Assembly (NCBI GenBank): GCA_015486785.1
Contig: WFQZ01000129.1
Location: 1-16,343, forward strand
Source: Thermoflexales bacterium
GTDB taxonomy: Bacteria; Chloroflexota; Anaerolineae; B4-G1; SLSP01
Reading direction: 5' to 3'
Length of the DNA stretch: 16,343 bases
Position numbers and translations under genes: made by a program. Below, one piece after another: positions 8,054-13,821 of this stretch (positions within the stretch are counted from its first letter, which is position 1; the number at the start of each line of letters is the position of its first letter). The notes under the pieces were generated by a model. The model worked only from the letters and a program-made list of their open reading frames with translations, had not been told where the DNA came from and did not search any database.

Positions 8054-9310
8054 TTACGTCCCGTGCTGCCAGGAATCGAGGTACGATTGCTGTTCGGGCG
8101 TCAGCACGTCAATTTGAATCCCCATCGCTTGCAGCTTGAGCCGCGCAATGTCGGCGTCAATGTCCTCCGGCACGGCATAGACCGTGTGCTCCAAGTCTCC
8201 GGCGTGCTTGAGCATGTACTCCGCGCTCAGGGCTTGATTGGCGAAGGACATGTCCATCACCGCGCTGGGATGCCCTTCCGCCGCGCCTAGGTTCACCAAG
8301 CGGCCATCGGCCAGCACGTTGATGTGCCGTCCATCGGGCATGGTGTACTGCTTGACGAAGGGGCGCACCACGCGCGGCTCGCCCGCCAACTCGGCCAACG
8401 CCGTCAAGTTCAACTCCACGTTGAAGTGCCCGGAGTTGCACACAATCGCGCCGTCCTTCATCACCTCAAAGTGATGGCGGTCAACCACGTTGATGTCGCC
8501 GGTGGAGGTGACGAAAATATCGCCCACGGCAGCCGCTTCAACCATCGGCATCACGCGGAAGCCGTCCATCACCGCCTCCAGAGCCTTGAGCGGATCAACC
8601 TCGGTCACGATCACGTTCGCGCCCATGCCCTTGGCCCGCATCGCGATCCCCCGGCTGCACCAGCCGTACCCGGCGACGACGAATACTTTGCCCGCGATCA
8701 GCACGTTGGTGGCGCGGATGATGCCGTCCAGCGTGGATTGCCCCGTCCCGTAGCGGTTGTCAAACAGGTGCTTGGTGAGCGCGTCGTTCACCGCGATGAT
8801 CGGATACTCTAACGCGCCTTCCTTCGCCATCGCCCGCAGACGGATCACGCCGGTGGTGGTCTCCTCCGTCCCACCGATCACGTTGCCCAGCACCTCGCGC
8901 CGCTTGGCGTGCAGCGTGCTGACCAGGTCGGCCCCGTCGTCCATCGTCATGTGCGGCTGATGATCCAAGGCCGCGTTGAGGTGCTCGTAATAGGTCTGCT
9001 TGTCTTCGCCCTTGATCGCGTAGACGGGGATTTCGTAGTAGGAAACCAACGCCGCCGCCACATCATCTTGGGTGCTAAGCGGGTTGCTGGCGACCAACAC
9101 GATGTCCGCGCCGCCGGCCTGCAAGGTGCGCATCAAGTTCCCGGTCTCGGTGGTGACGTGCAAGCACGCCGAGACGCGCACGCCCTTGAGGGGCTTTTCC
9201 TGCTCAAACCGCGCTTGAATCTGGCGCAAGACGGGCATTTCGCGCTCCGCCCATTCCATTCGCAATCGCCCGCTGGGGGCCAAATCTAAATCTTTCACGT
9301 GATATTTCAT
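8054..9310 (-). CDS. ahcY: S-adenosylhomocysteine hydrolase (adenosylhomocysteinase)
   Basis: A cytoplasmic NAD-dependent enzyme that cleaves S-adenosylhomocysteine to homocysteine and adenosine, relieving product inhibition of methyltransferases. The 418 residues match the short bacterial/archaeal class. Visible active-site positions, by comparison with the human enzyme, are H51, D125 in DDGADL, E150 in GGTEETTTG, K180 and D184 in TKHLFDNRYGTGQS. The NAD-binding loop is GYGWCSRG at 214-221, and SGHFNVE (293-299) and EGHPS (345-349) follow. The carboxy end reads LTPEQQSYLDSW and lacks the C-terminal extension ending in the Lys/Tyr of the eukaryotic type. The ATG is preceded by AAAGGAG, which overlaps the stop codon of the upstream PfkB kinase gene; the gap is 3 nt, so the two are almost certainly cotranscribed. 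Confidence 0.97.
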   Translation of the reverse strand: MKYHVKDLDLAPSGRLRMEWAEREMPVLRQIQARFEQEKPLKGVRVSACLHVTTETGNLMRTLQAGGADIVLVASNPLSTQDDVAAALVSYYEIPVYAIKGEDKQTYYEHLNAALDHQPHMTMDDGADLVSTLHAKRREVLGNVIGGTEETTTGVIRLRAMAKEGALEYPIIAVNDALTKHLFDNRYGTGQSTLDGIIRATNVLIAGKVFVVAGYGWCSRGIAMRAKGMGANVIVTEVDPLKALEAVMDGFRVMPMVEAAAVGDIFVTSTGDINVVDRHHFEVMKDGAIVCNSGHFNVELNLTALAELAGEPRVVRPFVKQYTMPDGRHINVLADGRLVNLGAAEGHPSAVMDMSFANQALSAEYMLKHAGDLEHTVYAVPEDIDADIARLKLQAMGIQIDVLTPEQQSYLDSWQHGT

Positions 9311-9313
9311 TGC

Positions 9314-10276
9314 TTACTCCTTTTGTGTGATAGAGGCGGTGAATTGGTCTTCACCAAAAACCTCACGATACCGTTTTACGAACTCCGCCGGCGTGTAATG
9401 GTGCGCCTGCGGGCCTTTCGTTTCCAAAACATACGTCGCGGCCAAGCTGCCGATCCGCCCGCAGATTTCCAGCGGCAGCCCCAGCGCCAGCCCTTTGAGC
9501 AATCCGGCGCGGAAGGCATCCCCCACGCCCGTGGGGTCGAGAATCTGACGCGGCGGCACGGCGGGCACGGTGCGGCGATCCGCTTCCCAGATCAGCGCGC
9601 CGCGTTCGCCCTGCGTGACGATCACCGCGCGTTGGACGGCGGCGCGGATCGCTTCGTCGTCCATTCCGGTGCGCTTTTTGAAGATCTCAAACTCGTAATC
9701 GTTGACGATGAAGATCTCCGCCCCTTCAAGCCCGCGCCGCAGCCCTTCCGGCGTTGAGCGCACCACTTGTTGGCTGGGGTCGTAGATGTAGGGGATGCCC
9801 AACTCGCGGCATTCGGCGGGATACTTGTCCATCGCCTGCGGGTCGTTGGGCGAGATGATCGCCACATCCACCGGCTGAGGCATGTCGTGGAACGAAAGCT
9901 CCTTGGCGTGCGCCATCGCCCCGGTGTAGAAGCTGGAAATCTGGTTTTGATGCCGGTCGGTGGTGGCGAAAAAGGACGCCGTAAACACGTCGGGGATCAC
10001 CCGCGTGGCCGAGGTGTCCACGCCGTGGGATTCCAGCCAGGCGCGGTACTCGCCGAAGTCTTCGCCCACCGTGCCCATCAACAGCGGACGTTCGCCCAGC
10101 ATCGCCAGCGAGAAGGCGATGTTGGCCGCGCATCCGCCGCGCTGTTTGTGCATCTCGTCCACCAGAAAGCTGACGCTGATCTTGTGCAGCTTGTCCGGCT
10201 GCACCGCTTCCACAAAATCGCCGGGAAACTTCATCAGATAGTCAAACGCAATCGAGCCGGTGACTACAATCTTCAT
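9314..10276 (-). CDS. PfkB-family carbohydrate kinase, probable adenosine kinase
   Basis: A 320-residue ribokinase/PfkB-fold kinase. The N-terminal signature GGCAANIA lies at 47-54, the NDYE motif at 192-195 and the second signature DPTGVGDAF at 247-255, with D253 as catalytic base. Residues 214-226 contain VIVTQGERG, the usual strand and loop before the ATP site. The gene lies 3 nt upstream of the SAH hydrolase gene, whose product is adenosine, so adenosine phosphorylation to AMP is the favoured role; ribokinase or another nucleoside kinase remains possible. The ATG at 10276 follows GGGAGG (10288-10283) by 6 nt. A hairpin and a possible promoter lie upstream (10314-10371). Family assignment is firm; substrate is inferred from context. 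Confidence 0.9.
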   Translation of the reverse strand: MKIVVTGSIAFDYLMKFPGDFVEAVQPDKLHKISVSFLVDEMHKQRGGCAANIAFSLAMLGERPLLMGTVGEDFGEYRAWLESHGVDTSATRVIPDVFTASFFATTDRHQNQISSFYTGAMAHAKELSFHDMPQPVDVAIISPNDPQAMDKYPAECRELGIPYIYDPSQQVVRSTPEGLRRGLEGAEIFIVNDYEFEIFKKRTGMDDEAIRAAVQRAVIVTQGERGALIWEADRRTVPAVPPRQILDPTGVGDAFRAGLLKGLALGLPLEICGRIGSLAATYVLETKGPQAHHYTPAEFVKRYREVFGEDQFTASITQKE

Positions 10277-10313
10277 TCTAATCCTCCCTGAATGACGCGC
10301 TGTGACATAAACT

Positions 10314-10335
10314 TAGGCCGCGCGAGGGCGGCCTA
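10314..10335 (-). other. Leader hairpin upstream of the PfkB kinase gene
   Basis: TAGGCCGC (10314-10321) pairs with GCGGCCTA (10328-10335) around a 6-nt loop. Read on the minus strand, the stem is followed by AGTTTATG, a weak T-tract. It could be a modest terminator for the glycosyltransferase gene or a structure in the 5' leader of the kinase-hydrolase operon. It does not match the SAH or SAM riboswitch sequences I know. Confidence 0.4.
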
Positions 10336-10343
10336 GTGAGGGC

Positions 10344-10371
10344 ACTGTACCACAAAGCACATAGAGGACAA
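10344..10371 (-). promoter_or_regulatory. Possible promoter of the kinase-SAH hydrolase operon
   Basis: On the minus strand TTGTCC (10371-10366) and TACAGT (10349-10344) are separated by 16 nt; each matches four of six consensus bases. Transcription would begin near 10337 and include the hairpin at 10335-10314 in a leader of about 60 nt. Confidence 0.35.
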
Positions 10372-10374
10372 CCA

Positions 10375-11091
10375 TCAGCCGGCCTCGATGACCTGGGAAC
10401 GGGGGAGCAGCCGATCCCGCAGGATCACCCGCAAGGCCCACAGCCCATCCCAAGGGCGGATCTTCTTCCCTTCGGCCACGGTGCGCGGGCGATAGCTGAT
10501 GGGCACTTCTTTGATTTCGTACCCGGCGCGCAGGATTTTGTCGGTCAGCTCAAAATCCAGGTCGAACCCCGCGCCGGTGAGCTTGAGCCGGTGCAGCACG
10601 TCGGTGCGCACCATCTTCGCGGCGGTGGCCACGTCGCTGAGCCGCGCCCCGTAGAGCAGATTCGTCATCCAGGTGAGGAAGCGCACGCCCCAGTAATTGG
10701 CCGCGTACTTGTAGATCGCCCGTCCGCCCAGCGTGCGCGAGCCGTAGATCGCGGCGGGATGTTCCCGCTCCACCAGCTCCAGGAACAAGGGATATTCGTG
10801 GGGGTCGTACTCCAAGTCGGCATCCTGGATGATCGCGTATTCGCCCTGGCAGTGCGGGATCGCCGTGCGCACGGATGTACCTTTGCCCTGGTTCACCGGC
10901 TGAAACAACACCAGCGTATTTTCATAGGCGGTCTGCCGCAACAACTCGCGCGTGCCGTCGGTGGAGGCGTTATCCACCACGATGACCTCGCGCGTCCAGC
11001 CGGGGAGCAAGGGGGCACTGTGTACCCGCTCCAGGATCGGCAGGATGGTGTCTTTTTCGTTGTAAGTACAAATGATGATTGAAAGTTTCAC
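10375..11091 (-). CDS. Family 2 glycosyltransferase, dolichol-phosphate-sugar synthase-like
   Basis: A GT-A-fold glycosyltransferase that probably transfers a sugar from a nucleotide sugar to a lipid or glycan carrier at the membrane. From the GTG at 11091 it has 238 residues, beginning with KLSIIICTYNE (2-12). VVDNASTDGT (38-47), NQGKG (67-71) and the metal-binding QDADLEYDP (89-97, with D90 and D92) follow. GFDLDFELTDKILRAGYEI (175-193) then leads to the conserved EVPISYRPR strand. No transmembrane helices are evident. I prefer the GTG because GGAGG lies 4 nt upstream and the family normally starts within a few residues of the SIIICTYNE strand. An upstream ATG at 11136 in frame would add 15 residues, and the open frame reaches 11178. 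The acceptor is unknown. Confidence 0.88.
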   Translation of the reverse strand: MKLSIIICTYNEKDTILPILERVHSAPLLPGWTREVIVVDNASTDGTRELLRQTAYENTLVLFQPVNQGKGTSVRTAIPHCQGEYAIIQDADLEYDPHEYPLFLELVEREHPAAIYGSRTLGGRAIYKYAANYWGVRFLTWMTNLLYGARLSDVATAAKMVRTDVLHRLKLTGAGFDLDFELTDKILRAGYEIKEVPISYRPRTVAEGKKIRPWDGLWALRVILRDRLLPRSQVIEAG

Positions 11092-11204
11092 TTTTCCTCC
11101 ACGTAGGACGGTCTTATCGTCAGCCCACACCACCATTTTACTATGATTCCCGCCGCGTTGGGGAGGCGCGGGAAACAAAACGTTCCGGGAGACGTATGGA
11201 GGGG

Positions 11205-11210
11205 TATAAT
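11205..11210 (+). promoter_or_regulatory. -10 element of the PspC-domain gene
   Basis: A perfect TATAAT lies 8 nt before the ribosome binding site AAGGAGG (11219-11225). No good -35 hexamer is visible 16-18 nt upstream. Initiation near 11217 would leave a very short leader. Confidence 0.5.
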
Positions 11211-11230
11211 CTTACTTGAAGGAGGACGCG

Positions 11231-11425
11231 ATGAGCGAGGAACATAAACTCAGAAGGCAGCATGGCATTGTCGCCGGGGTCTGTGGCGGACTGGCGGAGT
11301 TTTACGGCATCAGCCCGTTTTGGTTTCGGCTGTTGTTTATCATCCTGTTGCTGCCGGGCGGATTGCCGGGATTTCTGCCCTACATGCTGTTGTGGCTGAT
11401 CATCCCGCGCAGGCGGCGGCGATAG
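11231..11425 (+). CDS. PspC-domain small membrane protein
   Basis: A 64-residue protein carrying little more than a PspC domain. The hallmark GVCGGLAEFYGISPFWFRL (16-34) leads into a hydrophobic stretch with a GGLPGFLPY turn (43-51) and a second hydrophobic segment LLWLIIP, then a basic RRRRR tail. PspC proteins act in envelope-stress responses in other bacteria; here that role is inferred. The start is the ATG at 11231 after AAGGAGG (spacing 5); an in-frame TTG at 11216 lies inside the ribosome binding region. The gene is divergent from the glycosyltransferase and followed after 13 nt by the palindrome at 11439-11470. No other Psp component is in the window. Confidence 0.85.
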   Translation: MSEEHKLRRQHGIVAGVCGGLAEFYGISPFWFRLLFIILLLPGGLPGFLPYMLLWLIIPRRRRR

Positions 11426-11438
11426 GGCCAAGGTCAAT

Positions 11439-11470
11439 CGTAGGGGGCGATGAACAAATCGCCCCCTACG
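11439..11470. repeat. Perfect 13-bp palindrome, REP-like
   Basis: CGTAGGGGGCGAT (11439-11451) pairs exactly with ATCGCCCCCTACG (11458-11470) around GAACAA. There is no T-tract. GTAGGGGCGA-type palindromes are familiar as dispersed intergenic repeats in several phyla, Chloroflexota among them. It may incidentally terminate the PspC transcript. Its 3' end CCTACG is shared with the palindrome at 96-128. Confidence 0.75.
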
Positions 11471-11480
11471 GCGTTATTGG

Positions 11481-11508
11481 TTGCTCATGGTGAAGGTTAG
11501 TTTATAAT
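11481..11508 (+). promoter_or_regulatory. Promoter of the signal peptidase operon
   Basis: A perfect -10 TATAAT (11503-11508) follows TTGCTC (11481-11486), which matches the -35 at its TTG core, with 16-nt spacing. Transcription would start near 11515, giving a leader of about 65 nt to the chosen TTG start. It is the only clear promoter ahead of the run of genes to the window end. Confidence 0.55.
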
Positions 11509-11578
11509 CGCCCTGGTTTTTAAGTTGACGAATGCAGACCTGCCGGGTCTACGGAGCTATTTCGTGGGAGGTAAGGAC

Positions 11579-12208
11579 TTGGAAGAAGAGTTTGTGGATA
11601 GTGTGCCATCGGAAGATATACCGGAGGATACGGAGGAAGAAGAATCGCCTTCTATGACTGAATCTTTCGGCTTCAGCTCGTGGGTGCAGGACGCGCTGGA
11701 AACGTTGTTATTGGCCGTGATCATGTTCCTGGTGATCAATACCCTGACCGGACGGTATCAAGTACACGGCCAGAGCATGGAGCCGAGTTTACACGATGGA
11801 GAGTACATTTTGGCGAGCAAGGTGACTTATCACCTGCACAGCCCGGAACGCGGGGACATTGTGGTGTTGGACCCTCCCGCCGAGCAAAGCAAAGTGCCCT
11901 ACGTCAAGCGGATCATCGGGCTGCCCGGCGATGAGATTGAGATACACGACGGGCGCGTGTGGATCAACGGCATTGCCATCCACGAGCCGTACATCAACGA
12001 ACCGCCGGCGTACAGCAATAGCTGGCACGTGCCGGAAGGGTCTTACTTCGTGTTGGGCGACAACCGCAACCATTCCAGCGACTCCCACGCTTGGGGGATG
12101 CTGCCGCGCAGCCACTTGGTGGCGAAAGCGATCTTCTGCTATTGGCCACCGGAATCGTGGGGGCCGATGCCGCACTACACCTATCCAGAGCTGGCCGGGG
12201 AGCAGTGA
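11579..12208 (+). CDS. lepB: Signal peptidase I, first tandem copy
   Basis: A membrane serine protease of the S26 family that removes signal peptides from exported proteins. From the TTG at 11579 it has 209 residues: an acidic cytoplasmic tail (1-28, mostly Glu/Asp), one membrane helix (about 38-57), then the extracellular catalytic domain. S66 lies in GQSMEPSL (nucleophile), K110 in YVKRIIGLPGD (general base), and GDNRNHSSDSH occupies 160-170. The final DSH replaces the more common DSR. The TTG is supported by GGGAGGT (11566-11572) at 6-nt spacing. A TTG at 11525 lacks a ribosome binding site, and an ATG at 11654 would still keep the membrane helix. A paralogue follows 16 nt downstream. Confidence 0.93.
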   Translation: MEEEFVDSVPSEDIPEDTEEEESPSMTESFGFSSWVQDALETLLLAVIMFLVINTLTGRYQVHGQSMEPSLHDGEYILASKVTYHLHSPERGDIVVLDPPAEQSKVPYVKRIIGLPGDEIEIHDGRVWINGIAIHEPYINEPPAYSNSWHVPEGSYFVLGDNRNHSSDSHAWGMLPRSHLVAKAIFCYWPPESWGPMPHYTYPELAGEQ

Positions 12209-12224
12209 GTGGCTTTGAGAGGGG

Positions 12225-12818
12225 ATGACCGTCACGCCGCCGATTGAACCTCCGCCGCCGGAAAGCGGCGACGCCATCAACTGGCGGGACGAACTGCGGG
12301 AGCTGCTCGAAACCGCGCTCCTGAGCCTCGTCATCTTCCTGGTCGTCAACGCACTCACCGGACGTTACGAAGTGCAATCGGTGAGCATGGAGCCGACCTT
12401 GCACGCGGATCAATTCGTGCTGGTGAGCAAGGTGTCGTATCGCTTGCACGATCCGCAGCGCGGGGATATTATCGTCTTTGACCCGCCGCAGCACCGCAGC
12501 GAAATCCCCTACGTCAAACGGATCATCGGGCTGCCGGGTGAGCATGTGGCGGTGCACAGCGGGCGGGTGTGGATCAACGGCATCGCGATCAACGAACCGT
12601 ACATCAGCGGCCCGCCGACGTATCAGGACGAGCGGACGTTGGGCGCGGATGAGTATTTCGTGCTCGGCGATAACCGCAACAATTCCAGCGATTCCCATGT
12701 CTGGGGGCCGCTGCCCAAGGAAAACATCATCGGGAAAGTAGTCTTGCGCTACTGGCCGCCGGAAAAATGGGCGGTTTTTTCCCGCTACACTTATCCAGAA
12801 CTGGAGGGTTCACCATGA
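12225..12818 (+). CDS. lepB: Signal peptidase I, second tandem copy
   Basis: A 197-residue paralogue of the preceding gene, more than half identical over the catalytic region by eye. A proline-rich cytoplasmic tail (4-15) precedes one membrane helix (about 29-45). The nucleophile is S54 in SMEPTL, the lysine is K98 in YVKRIIGLPG, and GDNRNNSSDSH spans 148-158. The ATG has GAGAGGGG directly before it, at unusually short spacing, so expression may depend on coupling to the upstream copy. Its stop overlaps the deoC start as ATGA. Retention of all catalytic residues argues that both copies are active. Different substrate sets or doses are possible, but nothing in the sequence shows which. Confidence 0.93.
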   Translation: MTVTPPIEPPPPESGDAINWRDELRELLETALLSLVIFLVVNALTGRYEVQSVSMEPTLHADQFVLVSKVSYRLHDPQRGDIIVFDPPQHRSEIPYVKRIIGLPGEHVAVHSGRVWINGIAINEPYISGPPTYQDERTLGADEYFVLGDNRNNSSDSHVWGPLPKENIIGKVVLRYWPPEKWAVFSRYTYPELEGSP

Positions 12819-13480
12819 AACGTGAGACTTTGGCTCGTTACATTGACCATACGCTGCTCAAGCCGGATGCGACACCGGCCCAGGTGGAGCAATTGTGCCA
12901 AGAGGCACTGGAATTTCACTGCGCCTCCGTGTGCGTGAACGCCTTGTACGTTCCGCAGGCCGCGCCGCTGTTGGCCGGAAGCGATGTGCAAGTCTGTGCG
13001 GTCGTTGGATTCCCGCTGGGGGCCGTGCCCACGGCGATCAAAGTGTGCGAAACGGAGTTGGCGATTGCCCAAGGGGCAACGGAGATTGATATGGTGCTGC
13101 CCATCGGCCTGCTCAAGGCGGGCGAAACAACGCGCGTGCAATCAGACATCGCCGCCGTCACGGCAGCTTGTCATGCCCACGGGGCGCACCTCAAAGTCAT
13201 CATTGAAGCGGCCCTGCTCACCGACGAGGAGAAGGTCACCGCGTGCCGCTTGGCACAGGCCGCCGGAGCGGACTTTGTGAAGACCTCCACCGGCTTCGCC
13301 AAGGGCGGGGCGACGGTCGCCGATGTGGCTTTGATGCGTCAGACGGTGGGGCCGGAGATGGGCGTGAAAGCCGCCGGCGGCATCCACAGCTACGAAGAGG
13401 CTCTGGCGATGATCTCAGCCGGGGCAACGCGCATCGGGGCCAGCCGCACCCGCGATATTTTGCAAGGAGCACCGGAATGA
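12815..13480 (+). CDS. deoC: Deoxyribose-phosphate aldolase
   Basis: A class I aldolase that splits 2-deoxyribose 5-phosphate into glyceraldehyde 3-phosphate and acetaldehyde in deoxynucleoside catabolism. The 221 residues match the short family form. The opening IDHTLLKPDAT (10-20), VGFPLGA (64-70), EIDMVLPIG (90-98, with D92), the Schiff-base lysine K156 in DFVKTSTGF, and K185 in GVKAAGGI are all present. The ATG at 12815 overlaps the signal peptidase stop by 4 nt and follows GGAGG at 12803-12807; upstream codons of the frame belong to the preceding gene. Its stop again overlaps the next start. No other deo gene is nearby, so its coupling to secretion genes is odd. Confidence 0.96.
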   Translation: MKRETLARYIDHTLLKPDATPAQVEQLCQEALEFHCASVCVNALYVPQAAPLLAGSDVQVCAVVGFPLGAVPTAIKVCETELAIAQGATEIDMVLPIGLLKAGETTRVQSDIAAVTAACHAHGAHLKVIIEAALLTDEEKVTACRLAQAAGADFVKTSTGFAKGGATVADVALMRQTVGPEMGVKAAGGIHSYEEALAMISAGATRIGASRTRDILQGAPE

Positions 13481-13752
13481 ACTATCCCTGTCCCCGTTGT
13501 GGCTTTGGCCGCCTCAAGCCGGTGCGCAGCACCTACATCCGTGGCTGGGAGGGCATGTTGGTGACCAAGGCCAACTTTGCCGTGTGGCGATGCGATCATT
13601 GCGGCTACACCCGCTATGATCGGGATGCGATTGCGCATCTTGATATGCTGCTGGGCATGGCCGATGATGGCTGGGAGGATGAGGAGTATCCCGTGCGCCG
13701 CCGTCGGGCCGAAGGGCCGGGAGAGCGCGGCCCGCATCGTCGCCCGGCGTGA
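13477..13752 (+). CDS. Small zinc-ribbon protein, possibly YgiT/MqsA-like
   Basis: A 91-residue protein with two CxxC knuckles, C5-C8 (CPRC) and C39-C42 (CDHC), that can form one zinc ribbon. Between them lies TYIRGWEGMLVTKANFAVWRC, a pattern like the N-terminal zinc-binding domain of YgiT/MqsA-type proteins. The C-terminus is charged and Arg-rich (RRRR, 74-77, and RGPHRRPA), without a recognisable helix-turn-helix. The ATG overlaps the deoC stop (ATGA) and follows AAGGAG (13464-13469) at 7 nt, so the start is well supported. No toxin partner is adjacent, so an antitoxin role is not supported. Function unknown. Confidence 0.75.
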   Translation: MNYPCPRCGFGRLKPVRSTYIRGWEGMLVTKANFAVWRCDHCGYTRYDRDAIAHLDMLLGMADDGWEDEEYPVRRRRAEGPGERGPHRRPA

Positions 13753-13766
13753 ATTTATATTGTGAG

Positions 13767-13795
13767 CACGGCTGACCCATCAACGGGCAGCCGTG
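13767..13795 (+). other. Hairpin in the gap before the GltD-type gene
   Basis: CACGGCTG (13767-13774) pairs with CAGCCGTG (13788-13795), and after one bulged A (13775) the stem continues CCC/GGG around ATCAAC, 11 pairs in all. The downstream TACTTTAATG is only weakly T-rich. It could be a partial terminator, a processing site or an attenuator between the zinc-ribbon gene and the oxidoreductase gene. It leaves the ribosome binding site (13806-13812) free. Confidence 0.45.
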
Positions 13796-13821
13796 TACTT
13801 TAATGAAGGAGGAATCATACG

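Noticed and set aside
10277..10374. SAH or SAM riboswitch upstream of the kinase-ahcY pair
   Set aside because: The leader is only about 60 nt and lacks the conserved sequence blocks of those riboswitches; only a simple 8-bp stem is present.
11439..11470. Intrinsic terminator of the PspC-domain gene
   Set aside because: The stem is strong but has no following T-tract, so it is better described as a REP-like repeat.
13477..13752. MqsR/MqsA toxin-antitoxin module
   Set aside because: Only the zinc-ribbon half resembles MqsA; there is no helix-turn-helix domain and no toxin gene beside it.
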